Assembly (NCBI GenBank): GCA_934378195.1
Contig: CAKRPO010000005.1
Span: 34,817-98,816, forward strand
DNA: 64,000 bases
DNA from: an uncultured Blautia sp.
Lineage (GTDB): Bacteria > Bacillota > Clostridia > Lachnospirales > Lachnospiraceae
Reading direction: 5' to 3'
Part shown: one piece after another, positions 1-8,034 of the stretch
Numbering within the stretch: the stretch's first letter is position 1
How the letters are laid out: the number at the start of each line of letters is the position of its first letter
Program-made: the position numbers and the translations under genes
The notes under the pieces: generated by a model
The model's input: the letters and a program-made list of their open reading frames with translations, nothing else
Database searches by the model: none
Told to the model about the DNA's origin: nothing

Positions 1-499
1 AGAAATCCAGAAAGCTGAGAAAGCTCTTGAAGCAGGAGAATGCCCGACAGAGGCAGTTCCGGAACTGAAACCGGTTATGGACGCAATCAAAGCACAGTTT
101 GCTGATGTCAGCAAAGAGAATGTAGGCATCGGAAGTACGATCTTTGCGGTAAAACCTGGAGATGGTTCTGCACGTGAGCAGGCTGCATCATGTCAGAAGG
201 TTCTTGGTGGATGGGCAAACATTGCCAATGAATATGCAACTAAACGTTATCGTTCAAATCTGATCAACTGGGGCATGCTTCCGTTCTTGATTGAGAAGGG
301 TGATCTTCCATTTGCAAACGGCGATTATCTCTTCTTCCCACAGGTACGTAAAGCTGTGGCAGATAAAGTGGACAGCATTACCGGATATGTAGTAAAAGAA
401 GAGGGATTGAAAGAATTCCAGGTAACACTTGGGGAGCTGACAGATGATGAACGCGAGATCATCCTGAAAGGCTGCCTGATCAATTACAACAGAAACTAA
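1..499 (+). CDS. Aconitase-family hydratase, C-terminal part (gene starts before the window)
   Basis: The reading frame is open from base 2, so only the last 165 or so residues are present; the internal ATG at 77 is not the real start. The segment carries the swivel-domain signature of the aconitase family, GDGSAREQAA followed by LGGWANIA, and then an arginine-rich stretch leading to NWGMLPF, the region that packs against the 4Fe-4S active site in aconitase. Members dehydrate and rehydrate hydroxy acids such as citrate/isocitrate. The sequence is closer to the clostridial 'hydratase' branch than to classical AcnA (which has GSSREHAA), so the exact substrate is not settled. It is followed by a strong terminator. 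Confidence 0.75.
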   Translation, partial: EIQKAEKALEAGECPTEAVPELKPVMDAIKAQFADVSKENVGIGSTIFAVKPGDGSAREQAASCQKVLGGWANIANEYATKRYRSNLINWGMLPFLIEKGDLPFANGDYLFFPQVRKAVADKVDSITGYVVKEEGLKEFQVTLGELTDDEREIILKGCLINYNRN

Positions 500-548
500 G
501 AGTTTAAGTGACCCGTAAGATATAGAATTGATATAGAATAACAGAGAT

Positions 549-600
549 TCCCGGTGACGGACTGGAGTGACCAGCGAGTTACCGGGATTTTTCTATTTTT
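549..600 (+). terminator. Rho-independent terminator of the hydratase gene
   Basis: A 10-bp stem, TCCCGGTGAC at 549-558 with GTTACCGGGA at 578-587, is followed directly by a T-rich run (588-600). It ends the hydratase transcript and isolates the ORF-free interval that follows. Confidence 0.85.
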
Positions 601-702
601 TATAAATTATCAGAAATTAATATAAAATACATAAAAATAATAGAATTAAAACAAAGATATAATATAATAATAAATTAATTTGAAAAATAATGTAAAAATG
701 TA

Positions 703-731
703 TTGACAAATAGTGCGGGCAGTGTTATTAT
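703..731 (+). promoter_or_regulatory. Strong sigma-A type promoter opening the ORF-free interval
   Basis: A perfect -35 box TTGACA (703-708) is spaced 17 bases from TATTAT (726-731); a TATAAT also begins at 729. Transcription would start near 738. No open reading frame with a ribosome site follows, so the promoter appears to serve a non-coding transcript. Confidence 0.7.
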
Positions 732-737
732 AATCCC

Positions 738-1669
738 ATCAAAAGAAAACAAGAAAAAATAAAAACAACAAACTAAACTAAAAAATCATTCAATTCATAG
801 CATATATAAATGTTACATGAAAAGGATGAAATCAAAGAAAGGTAAAGGTGATACCATTGGGAAAGTAGTCATTCATCTTCAATATGAGAAGTGACAGAGA
901 TCAAGTTTCCTGCAAGAAAGACCTGATACATAAATTATCCATTATTTAAATCAGATTATCGAAATACATTCGGAAGAAAATATTAAATATATTACCTGGC
1001 GAACAGGACTTTCAGAAAAAGAATAATCTTTATAAACGTATTACAGGTATATAGAATTGATCACTCATATTGAATAACTGTCACAGACCTGACACAAAGA
1101 CTTTTGAATCTGTGTAAAGAAACATTTTCAAATATTGCGATCCATAAGACGTGAGTTATATGAATCAAAGCTTTGCTTCAGAAGAATATCTTCTCACAAA
1201 AGATATTAGTATAGAAATAACAGAAACCTTATTCCCGAAGAAAACAGTTTGAAATTTAAGAAGTTAAGTTTGGAGCTGCTCTAGTCTGACGGAAAAGATT
1301 TCAGAGATTATTTCAAGAAGAAATTATAATCCGTAAATTATAATTTCAACTCTATCAACTTTCTAAATGAACCGAATGATAAACATCATATCGTTTATGA
1401 GCAGGAAATTAAAGAGCTGTAACTGAAAAGACACAATAAAATATATAAAAACATAAAATAAAAACTAAATATAGAAGATTGAATGAAGTATACTATAAGA
1501 GGTATCAGAGGATTTCAATCAGCAAACAAGACGAAAAGTTTTGAAAGAACAAAGAGGTAAATTAAAATTGAATATTGAAGATTGTTAAGACGGTCATCAT
1601 TTCAGGATTATGAAAAATAGTTGTTAAGAGAAGTGATGACCGTCTTACTGTTGTGTAAAGAAGTTTTTT
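738..1669 (+). ncRNA. Candidate long non-coding RNA (about 0.9 kb)
   Basis: The interval between the hydratase terminator and the next gene has no ORF of 60 or more codons on either strand, yet it has a strong promoter at its left end and a perfect hairpin at its right end (15-bp arms 1586-1600 and 1633-1647, with a T-run at 1664-1669). Between them are several local dyads: GAAATTATAAT at 1320-1330 with its complement at 1337-1347, an AATATCTT/AAGATATT pair near 1185-1207, CCTG-GCGAA-CAGG near 997-1009, and a CAAAGCTTTG palindrome near 1168. It is AT- and purine-rich. No known RNA family was recognised. Degraded coding DNA or simple AT-rich spacer remain alternatives. Confidence 0.4.
1586..1669 (+). 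terminator. Large hairpin closing the ORF-free interval
   Basis: The arms TAAGACGGTCATCAT (1586-1600) and GTGATGACCGTCTTA (1633-1647) pair over 15 bp (one G-U) around a 32-base loop. The T-run GTTTTTT is about 16 bases beyond the stem, so this is not a textbook terminator; a second small stem (GTAAAGAA with TTTTTTAC) overlaps the T-run. It may end the candidate RNA or be a structural part of it. Confidence 0.5.
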
Positions 1670-1679
1670 ACGTTATACT
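1651..1679 (+). promoter_or_regulatory. Probable weak promoter for the pseudouridine synthase gene
   Basis: TTGTGT (1651-1656), a 17-base spacer and TATACT (1674-1679) lie about 58 bases before the ATG at 1737. The -35 box is a poor match, so only moderate confidence. Confidence 0.4.
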
Positions 1680-1736
1680 CTCCATAGAATGCAGACATGA
1701 TATATACGATAGCTGCATAAAAGGAGAGCTTTTTTT

Positions 1737-2438
1737 ATGTGGAATAATATAGAAGATATGATCTTATTTGAGGATAAAGATATTCTGGTATGTCACAAGG
1801 CAGCCGGACTTGCGGTGCAGAATGCAAGAATTGGCGCAGCGGATATGGAGAGTATGCTGATGAATTATCTGGCAGCCGAAAATCCGGGTAAGATGCCATA
1901 TCTGGGAATTGTACATCGCCTGGATCAGCCGGTAGAAGGGGTGCTTGTATTTGCAAAAAATAAAAAAGCAGCAGCCGGACTGACAAAGCAGATCACATCC
2001 GGCAGCGTAGTTAAGGAATACCTGGCGGTGACAGACCGGATGCCGGAGAAACGGACGGGACGCCTGGAAGATTTTCTGAAAAAAGACGGCAGGAATAATA
2101 CATCTTCTGTTGCAGCGGCTGGGGGAGATGGAGCGAAGAAAGCAGTTCTGGATTATGAAGTGCTTCAGGAGATTGCAGATGAACGGACTGGTACAGGTAA
2201 ACGCATTCTTGTGAAGATTCAGCTGGGAACCGGACGTCATCACCAGATCCGTGTACAGATGGCACATGCGGGAATGCCGCTTCTTGGTGATCGCAAGTAT
2301 AATCCAGGAGATACTTCACACTTACCGTTGGGATTATGCTCCTGCCATCTGGTATTCCGTCACCCGATCAGTGGGAAAAAGATGGAATTTACGGTTACAC
2401 CGAAGGGAGATTCTTTTGCAGGATTCCCAAATCTTTGA
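1737..2438 (+). CDS. RluA-family pseudouridine synthase
   Basis: This 233-residue protein converts uridine to pseudouridine in RNA. It keeps the family's catalytic motif as HRLDQPVEGV near residue 60 (the Asp of HRLD is the nucleophile) and the C-terminal GTGRHHQIRVQMAH motif near 165, followed by GDRKY. There is no S4 RNA-binding domain in front, so it is a short, catalytic-domain-only member; in many clostridia such copies lie outside operons. AAAGGAGAG precedes the ATG with a seven-T spacer. The PVEG variant replaces the usual xTSGL after HRLD. Which RNA position it modifies cannot be told from sequence. Confidence 0.85.
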   Translation: MWNNIEDMILFEDKDILVCHKAAGLAVQNARIGAADMESMLMNYLAAENPGKMPYLGIVHRLDQPVEGVLVFAKNKKAAAGLTKQITSGSVVKEYLAVTDRMPEKRTGRLEDFLKKDGRNNTSSVAAAGGDGAKKAVLDYEVLQEIADERTGTGKRILVKIQLGTGRHHQIRVQMAHAGMPLLGDRKYNPGDTSHLPLGLCSCHLVFRHPISGKKMEFTVTPKGDSFAGFPNL

Positions 2439-2594
2439 TTTTAAAACTGGTAAAATTGCTGTATTTTCTTCTGAAAAATGAAAAAACTATGAAATCTATA
2501 GACGCAAAAATGAAAATGTGTATAATGTAGAAAGATAATGACTACTATTCAAGGCGCATTTGTATAAAATATATTCAGAAAAGAGGAAAATACG

Positions 2595-3740
2595 ATGAGG
2601 AAAGCAGCTGTTGTGGTGCTTTTTCTTGCGGGTGCAGTTGCAATAGCAGGAGAAACAGGTGTAATGGATGGCTTTGGTAATTTTGTTGCGGATGTGCAGG
2701 CAGAAGATGAACTGCCGGATAACAGTGAAGGCCAGGATGAATCCGTAGAAGAAACAACCCTGGAAGAAACTGGTGATGAAGCACAGGAAAATGACAGAGT
2801 ATCTGAAATTGATACAACGATCACTCTTGGAACAGGAAGTCGGATTGCAGTCGTAAGTAAGGCTACAGATGGAGAATACTGGAAACTGGTTCGACAGGGG
2901 ATGGAAGACGCTGTGAAGGATATCAACACAGCATATGATTTTTCTTCCGATGAAGCAATTACGATGACATTTGAAGGTCCTTCCGATGAGCAGGATGTTG
3001 AGACGCAGATCAATACATTGGACGCGGTTATTGCAGAGAATCCGACTGTTCTGTGTATGTCGGCAGGGGACATTGAATCCTGTCAGGCACAGCTGGAGGC
3101 AGCCAGTGAGAATGGTATTCCAGTCGTAGTTTTCGATTCTAATGTCAGCGAAGATGAGCTTGTATCTGCATTTCGCGGTACGGACAATACTTATGTAGGA
3201 AAGCTTGCTGCAGAAAAACTCGCAGATGCAATTGGTGGTTCCGGTAAGATTGCAGTATTTTCTGCACAGGAGAAGACAGAGAGTTCACAGAAACGTGTAG
3301 AAGGATTTAAGGAAGTGCTTGCAGATTATCCGGACATCACGATCGTGAGTGAACTTTATACTGATAAGGTAAAGGATATGTCCGATGCAATGGCGGATGT
3401 ACTGAAGAGATATCCGGATCTGAACGGGGTGTTCTGTACGAATGAGAGCGTTTCTGATCAGTATCTTGCTCTGGAAAAAGGCGAGAGCTCGCCAGTCATG
3501 GTAGGTGTGGATGCGACGACTGTTCAGCAGAAGGCCATTACAGATGGACAGGAGATTGGAGTGGTCTCTCAGGATCCGTATGAGGTAGGATATCAGACGA
3601 TCATTGCAGCGGCACAGGCGATGTCCACAGATGAAGCACAGGCTGCAGCAGTAGAGAAAAACGTTCTCCTTGAGCCGGAATGGATTGATGCAGCGAATAT
3701 CGATGATCCGGGGAACAGCAATTATCTGTATACAAAATAA
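2595..3740 (+). CDS. Sugar-type (type I) periplasmic binding protein
   Basis: A 381-residue exported protein. Residues 1-36 form a signal-like hydrophobic start ending near DVQA, without a clear lipobox cysteine. An acidic linker (about 37-75, rich in E and D) follows, then a type I solute-binding fold of the ribose/galactose-binding family: SRIAVVSKATDGEYW, a segment with PVVVFDSNVSE, GTDNTYVGKLAAE and a C-terminal GVDATTVQQ plus VSQDPYEVGYQ. Such proteins deliver sugars or related ligands to ABC importers or sense them. No permease or ATPase lies next to it, so it is an orphan component or a sensor. SD GAGGAAA sits before the ATG. Confidence 0.75.
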   Translation: MRKAAVVVLFLAGAVAIAGETGVMDGFGNFVADVQAEDELPDNSEGQDESVEETTLEETGDEAQENDRVSEIDTTITLGTGSRIAVVSKATDGEYWKLVRQGMEDAVKDINTAYDFSSDEAITMTFEGPSDEQDVETQINTLDAVIAENPTVLCMSAGDIESCQAQLEAASENGIPVVVFDSNVSEDELVSAFRGTDNTYVGKLAAEKLADAIGGSGKIAVFSAQEKTESSQKRVEGFKEVLADYPDITIVSELYTDKVKDMSDAMADVLKRYPDLNGVFCTNESVSDQYLALEKGESSPVMVGVDATTVQQKAITDGQEIGVVSQDPYEVGYQTIIAAAQAMSTDEAQAAAVEKNVLLEPEWIDAANIDDPGNSNYLYTK

Positions 3741-3831
3741 TGCACATTTAGTTCAAGTCGAACATCCGTGAGACTTGGCGCGTGATTCTGGTCAGCATAA
3801 GCTGACATATTCTTTACAGAATCCCTGTGTT

Positions 3832-3862
3832 GATTAATTTGACTTAAATTAATTGGTTTTTA
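3832..3862 (+). terminator. Terminator after the orphan binding-protein gene
   Basis: The stem ATTAATTT (3833-3840) / AAATTAAT (3846-3853) is followed by TGGTTTTTA. A second imperfect hairpin with GATTCTG/CAGAATC outer and GTCAGC/GCTGAC inner arms lies just before it (about 3784-3823). Confidence 0.55.
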
Positions 3863-3868
3863 ACTCTG

Positions 3869-3899
3869 ACAAGGACAGTTCACATTGAACTGTCCTTGT
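3869..3899. promoter_or_regulatory. 31-bp perfect palindrome, likely operator of the symporter operon
   Basis: Arms ACAAGGACAGTTCA (3869-3882) and TGAACTGTCCTTGT (3886-3899) are perfectly complementary around three bases. The palindrome covers the -35 box and nearly all of the spacer of the promoter at 3879-3907. A dyad in this place is what a repressor operator looks like; as RNA it would lie upstream of the start site. The regulator is not identified. Confidence 0.65.
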
Positions 3900-3907
3900 G
3901 CTATAAT
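3879..3907 (+). promoter_or_regulatory. Promoter of the symporter-aminotransferase genes
   Basis: TTCACA (3879-3884), 17-base spacer, perfect TATAAT (3902-3907). It is embedded in the palindromic operator. Confidence 0.7.
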
Positions 3908-3963
3908 AAATAAGATTCGACGAAATTGTAGTGAATCGAATTATGATAGAGGAGGAAACTTTT

Positions 3964-5433
3964 TTGAAGGAAAGAGAAACATTTGGATCAAGACTTGGAT
4001 TCATTCTGGTTTCAGCAGGATGTGCAGTGGGTCTTGGAAATGTATGGAAATTTCCGTACATGACAGGTAAATACGGCGGCGCCGCTTTTATCCTGATTTA
4101 TCTTATCTTTCTTGTGCTGCTGGGGCTGCCGATTCTTGTAAGTGAATTTGCAGTAGGACGAAGCAGCAGGCTGAGTACGGCAAGAGCATTTCACAAACTG
4201 GAGCCGGAGGGCTCTAATTTCCATAAGTACAGTTATATGGGAATGATCGGTAATTATATGCTGATGATGTTTTACACCATGGTTGCAGGCTGGATGATGT
4301 ATTATTGTTATGTTATGGCAAGTGGGAAACTGAGCGGAGCTTCTTCTGAGGAAGTTGGCGGCTTTTTCTCGAATCTGATGACATCTACCGGAACAATGAC
4401 CGGCTGGATGATCGCCGCTGTTCTTCTGGCATTTGGCGTATGTTCTCTGGGACTTCAGAATGGAATCGAGCGTATCACAAAAGTCATGATGATATGCCTT
4501 CTGGCATTGATCGTGGTACTGGCGGTCCATTCTGTAACGCTGGACGGAGCGATGGAAGGTGTGAAATTCTATCTTGTACCGAACCTCGACAATATCCGTG
4601 AGGCCGGTCTTGGAAACGTGATCTTTGGTGCATTGTCGCAGGCATTCTTTACTTTGAGCATCGGTATCGGCGCAATGGAAATCTTCGGAAGCTATATGGG
4701 TAAGGAACATACCCTTGCAGGAGAAAGTATCAACATTCTGATCCTGGATACTTTTGTTGCCTTAATGGCAGGACTTATTATTATTCCGGCATGTTTTGCA
4801 TTTAATGTAGAACCTGGTGCGGGTCCGGGACTTGTATTCATTACTCTGCCTAACGTGTTTAACCAGATGGCAGGTGGCAGACTCTGGGGAGCTCTGTTCT
4901 TCCTGTTTATGTCCTTCGCGGCGCTGTCTACCGTTATTGCAGTATTTGAGAATATTCTGTCCTTTGCAATGGACCTGTGGGGATGGAAACGAAATAAAGC
5001 TGTCCTGTTTAATATTGTTCTGATCATTGTACTTTCCATGCCGGCAATCCTTGGTTTCGGACCATGGTCCGGAATTCAGATTCTCGGTGAAGGAACAAAT
5101 ATCATGGACCTTGAGGACTTTATTATTTCCAACAATATTCTGCCGCTTGGTTCTGTAATCTTTGTAATCTTCTGTGCATCTAAGAATGGATGGGGATGGG
5201 ACAACTTCATTAAGGAAGCCAATACTGGAAAAGGAATGAAATTCCCGACATGTATCAGAAATTACATGTTGTGGGTAATTCCGGTCGTTGTAGCGATTAT
5301 TTATCTGAAAGGTTATTATGATATGTTCCAGCCAAAGGGAAATGCCTATCTGATTCCGTGGATGATCGTGGGCATCGCCATGCTGGTGCTTGTAGGATGG
5401 ATTTCGTTCGGACACAGCAAAAAGAAAAAATGA
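3964..5433 (+). CDS. Sodium:neurotransmitter symporter (NSS/SNF) family amino-acid transporter
   Basis: A 489-residue, roughly 12-helix membrane protein. The start is taken as TTG at 3964 because AGGAGGAA lies six bases before it and KERETFGSRLGF is the usual N-terminus; the upstream ATG at 3931 lacks a ribosome site. Conserved NSS features are AVGLGNVWKFPY in helix 1 (the substrate and sodium site, with the unwound GLGNxWxFP), NGGAAF-like GKYGGAAF, and repeated glycine-rich helices. Bacterial members are Na+-driven importers of amino acids such as tyrosine, tryptophan or leucine. The aminotransferase gene follows after 64 bases, so transport and transamination of one amino acid is a fair guess. 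Confidence 0.88.
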   Translation: MKERETFGSRLGFILVSAGCAVGLGNVWKFPYMTGKYGGAAFILIYLIFLVLLGLPILVSEFAVGRSSRLSTARAFHKLEPEGSNFHKYSYMGMIGNYMLMMFYTMVAGWMMYYCYVMASGKLSGASSEEVGGFFSNLMTSTGTMTGWMIAAVLLAFGVCSLGLQNGIERITKVMMICLLALIVVLAVHSVTLDGAMEGVKFYLVPNLDNIREAGLGNVIFGALSQAFFTLSIGIGAMEIFGSYMGKEHTLAGESINILILDTFVALMAGLIIIPACFAFNVEPGAGPGLVFITLPNVFNQMAGGRLWGALFFLFMSFAALSTVIAVFENILSFAMDLWGWKRNKAVLFNIVLIIVLSMPAILGFGPWSGIQILGEGTNIMDLEDFIISNNILPLGSVIFVIFCASKNGWGWDNFIKEANTGKGMKFPTCIRNYMLWVIPVVVAIIYLKGYYDMFQPKGNAYLIPWMIVGIAMLVLVGWISFGHSKKKK

Positions 5434-5497
5434 AGATGCCACGGAACAATCCGTAAGTATCGTAAATAATAAACAAATAAGAGGAGGCACAAGTATT

Positions 5498-6685
5498 ATG
5501 ATAGCAGAAAAAATGAAACCTTTTGTACAGAACAATTCAGCAATCCGTATGATGTTCGAAGAAGGAAACCGTCTCCGTGCAAAATACGGTGCAGATAAAG
5601 TATATGACTTCAGCCTTGGTAATCCAAGTGTTCCGGCCCCGGACTGTGTACGTGAAGCGATTATAGATCTTGTAAACAACGAAGAACCGACTGTCCTTCA
5701 CGGATACATGAACAACGCAGGCTTTGAGGATGTCAGAGAGACAATCGCACAGTCTCTGAACCGTCGTTTCGGGACTGCTTTTTCTGCACATAATCTGATC
5801 ATGACTGTTGGCGCTGCCAGCGGTCTGAATGTGATCCTCAAGACAATCCTGAATCCTGGCGAGGAAGTGATTGTTTTTGCACCGTATTTTCTGGAATATG
5901 GTGCATATGTGCGTAATTATGATGGCAAGCTTGTGGAAATCTCACCGAACACAGAGACATTTCAGCCAAATCTGAAGGAGCTGGAAGAAAAGATCACAGC
6001 CAGCACCCGTGCAGTGATCGTAAATACACCGCATAACCCAACTGGTGTTGTTTATTCTGAGGAGACTATCAAAGAACTTGCTGCAATCCTTGAGAAAAAG
6101 CAGCAGGAGTTTGGTTCGGTGATCTATCTGATCTCTGATGAGCCATACAGAGAGCTTGCTTACGACGGCGTAGAAGTTCCGTATCTGACTAAATACTACA
6201 AGAATACGGTTGTAGGATATTCTTACAGCAAATCCCTGTCCCTGCCGGGAGAGCGTATCGGTTATCTGGTCATTCCGGATGAAGTGGAGGACAGTGCTAC
6301 CGTTATCACTGCGGCAGCAATCGCAAACCGTGTGCTTGGAAGTGTTAATGCACCGTCTCTGATGCAGAAAGTTATCCAGAGATGCGTAGATGCAGAAGTG
6401 GATGTGGCTGCTTATGACAGAAACCGTCTGGCACTTTACAATGGCCTTAAAGAATGTGGATTTGAATGTATCAAACCACAGGGTGCTTTTTATCTGTTTG
6501 TGAAGTCTCCGGTTGCGGATGAGAAACAGTTCTGTGAGGCTGGTAAGAAATATAATATCCTGATGGTTCCAGGAAGTTCCTTTGCCTGCCCGGGATATGT
6601 CAGATTGGCATACTGTGTTTCTTATGAGACGATCCAGAATTCCCTGCCTGAATTTAAGAAGCTGGCTGCGGAATATGGGCTGTAA
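5498..6685 (+). CDS. PLP-dependent class I/II aminotransferase
   Basis: A 395-residue fold-type I enzyme. Recognisable motifs are SLGNPSVPAP near residue 40, HGYMNNAG (substrate loop), NTPHNPTG near 170 (PLP-phosphate and ring contacts), ISDEPYRELAYDG (Asp to the PLP nitrogen) and SYSKSLSLPGERIGY near 245, which holds the Schiff-base lysine and the following Arg. This is the aspartate/aromatic aminotransferase superfamily; substrate is not fixed by sequence. AGAGGAGG precedes the ATG. It appears co-transcribed with the Na+ symporter gene 64 bases upstream, suggesting it degrades or forms the transported amino acid. A terminator follows 45 bases after the stop. Confidence 0.88.
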   Translation: MIAEKMKPFVQNNSAIRMMFEEGNRLRAKYGADKVYDFSLGNPSVPAPDCVREAIIDLVNNEEPTVLHGYMNNAGFEDVRETIAQSLNRRFGTAFSAHNLIMTVGAASGLNVILKTILNPGEEVIVFAPYFLEYGAYVRNYDGKLVEISPNTETFQPNLKELEEKITASTRAVIVNTPHNPTGVVYSEETIKELAAILEKKQQEFGSVIYLISDEPYRELAYDGVEVPYLTKYYKNTVVGYSYSKSLSLPGERIGYLVIPDEVEDSATVITAAAIANRVLGSVNAPSLMQKVIQRCVDAEVDVAAYDRNRLALYNGLKECGFECIKPQGAFYLFVKSPVADEKQFCEAGKKYNILMVPGSSFACPGYVRLAYCVSYETIQNSLPEFKKLAAEYGL

Positions 6686-6729
6686 GAATGTGTAATAGAA
6701 GTGTATAAGAATAGAAACAGATAAAACAG

Positions 6730-6767
6730 ACGCAGGAGCTGGCAAATATGTCACGCCCCTGCGTTTT
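6730..6767 (+). terminator. Terminator after the aminotransferase gene
   Basis: Arms ACGCAGG and CCTGCGT close a loop of about 20 bases and are followed by TTTTTT. Confidence 0.8.
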
Positions 6768-6809
6768 TTGCATTGCATATCGAGGAAGCGCCGGTGGCGC
6801 GTCCGCTGC

Positions 6810-7505
6810 TCAGATCTTGTCGATTTTTTTGCGGATATCCAGCATCTTCTGATCGAGCTGTGTGATCACAGAGGCACACTGCTGTAATTCTTCATTGATC
6901 ACTGCTGCCTGTTTCTGTCCACGTTTGTATCGTAGCTGATGGTCGAGATTGGCCCAGTAATCCATAGCTGCGGTACGAAGCTGCAGTTCCAGCTTGATCC
7001 ACTGATTTTCGTCCTGGAATGGAATGGCAATCTCCAGAATCAGATGAAGACTCTGGTAGCCGGATTTCTTTGGCTGTTTCACATAGTCTTTGACTTTGAG
7101 GATACGGATATCCTGCTGTTTCTCGATTAGGTCAGCTACTTTATAAATATCATCTACATAAGCACATACGGCGCGGACGCCGATCAGGTCATTGATTTTT
7201 TCCAGTGCCTGGTTAAAATTCAGATCCAGTCCTTTTTTCTGCATTTTCTTACAGACACTGTCATAGCTTTTGAGTCTTCCTGTTTTCATCTGAATAAAAT
7301 TTCGGTTATATTTCATCAGTAAAAATGTGTTGATAATGTCGATTTTTGTCATCATAAGATTGATGGCACATTGTCCTTTGATACTGAACTCGCTGTCAGT
7401 CAGCATATTCTTAAGAAGTTCTTTCTTTTTCAATTTCTGTCTTTCTTCCTCTAATTGTATCAGTGTAAAAGTTTCGTTTGCCCGTAATGCATTGCCCGTT
7501 CCCAT
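6810..7505 (-). CDS. Small alarmone synthetase (RelA/SpoT-family (p)ppGpp synthetase)
   Basis: A 231-residue single-domain synthetase of the RelQ/RelP kind. It carries the RelA/SpoT nucleotidyltransferase core: SYDSVCKKMQKKG, LIGVRAVCAYVDDIYKVAD (Arg and Asp of the synthetase site), VKDYVKQPKKSGYQSLHL (the G-loop with the stacking Tyr), and LELQLRTAAMDYWANLDH. No HD hydrolase, TGS or ACT domain is present, so it should only make alarmones from GTP/GDP and ATP and is presumably controlled by expression or allostery. N- and C-terminal helices are charged and may mediate oligomerisation. GGAGG precedes the start. It stands alone, convergent to the aminotransferase gene. Confidence 0.88.
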   Translation of the reverse strand: MGTGNALRANETFTLIQLEEERQKLKKKELLKNMLTDSEFSIKGQCAINLMMTKIDIINTFLLMKYNRNFIQMKTGRLKSYDSVCKKMQKKGLDLNFNQALEKINDLIGVRAVCAYVDDIYKVADLIEKQQDIRILKVKDYVKQPKKSGYQSLHLILEIAIPFQDENQWIKLELQLRTAAMDYWANLDHQLRYKRGQKQAAVINEELQQCASVITQLDQKMLDIRKKIDKI

Positions 7506-7654
7506 TAAAATACTCCTCCAATAATAAATCTGTACGTTGTTTGTGTTAAATCAGGGTTAAACTGTCATATTGCCATAGCAGGACTATAGCCTGTTCGTAA
7601 GAACAGAGATTTTCCGTTTCCCATCATTTAATCTATGAAGGAGAATAGAAAAAT

Positions 7655-7732
7655 ATGACAACAGAAAACAGAATTGCCGGAATCTTTGAAAGAAGAAAAG
7701 AGGGGCGAGAAATCCACACAACTTTGTTATAA
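7655..7732 (+). CDS. Possible 25-residue peptide ORF upstream of adhE
   Basis: ATG at 7655 follows GAAGGAG with an 11-base spacer and encodes a short charged peptide starting MTTENRIAGIFERRK, ending at TAA 7730-7732. It has no recognisable family and no promoter of its own was found. It may be chance; kept because it is one of two tandem small ORFs with ribosome sites in this leader. Confidence 0.2.
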   Translation: MTTENRIAGIFERRKEGREIHTTLL

Positions 7733-7794
7733 AAATCACAATAATTTGGGGCGAAAAATGGACTGTACGTATGAAAAAAGTGAAGGAGATGTCC

Positions 7795-7884
7795 GTGACT
7801 GAAAAGAAAATACAAAATAAAAGATTGTATAAAATGCTGATAGATAGCGAAAATAGTGAATATTATTTAGATAATATTTTATAA
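7795..7884 (+). CDS. Possible 29-residue peptide ORF upstream of adhE
   Basis: GTG at 7795 follows GAAGGAG closely (6-7 bases) and gives a 29-residue acidic-basic peptide beginning VTEKKIQNKRLYKML; an in-frame ATG at 7771 would lengthen it to 37 residues. The stop is at 7882-7884, just before the adhE -35 box. No family recognised; could be a chance ORF. Confidence 0.22.
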   Translation: MTEKKIQNKRLYKMLIDSENSEYYLDNIL

Positions 7885-7893
7885 AGTTACGGA

Positions 7894-7922
7894 TTGACAA
7901 ATGATTAACGAACACGTATAAT
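7894..7922 (+). promoter_or_regulatory. Consensus promoter of adhE
   Basis: TTGACA (7894-7899), 17-base spacer, TATAAT (7917-7922): a perfect sigma-A promoter, in line with very high expression of AdhE in fermenting clostridia. Confidence 0.85.
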
Positions 7923-7948
7923 AAACGCATACCAAATATTGATAAATA

Positions 7949-7960
7949 ATTAACGTTAAT
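7949..7960. promoter_or_regulatory. adhE: Palindrome ATTAACGTTAAT in the adhE leader
   Basis: A perfect 12-bp palindrome about 20 bases after the expected start of transcription. Rex-type redox repressors bind dyads with TTAA half-sites and often control adhE, but this dyad is more compact than the usual Rex operator, so the assignment is only a suggestion. Confidence 0.35.
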
Positions 7961-8034
7961 AAATTGACGGAGTTGTTTATCGGATTAAAGGATAAGGATC
8001 ATATCATAAAACAGAAAAGCAGGAGGATTTACAA

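Larger units (their letters stand above)
7506..7893. other. Intergenic interval between the alarmone synthetase and adhE genes
   Basis: No convincing gene. Short dyads occur near 7592-7606 (CTGTTCGTAAGAACAG). Two very short ORFs with possible ribosome sites are listed separately. AT-rich. Confidence 0.5.

Noticed and set aside
829-1422. One frame through the ORF-free interval reads protein-like stretches (for example NFNSINFLNEPNDKHH) separated by stops
   Set aside because: Stops occur about as often as expected by chance in this AT-rich sequence, and no ribosome site or known motif was seen, so a decayed gene is not supported.
1764-2267. Long antisense ORF opposite the pseudouridine synthase gene
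   Set aside because: Shadow of the real gene; no ribosome site and Cys/His-rich composition typical of antisense frames.
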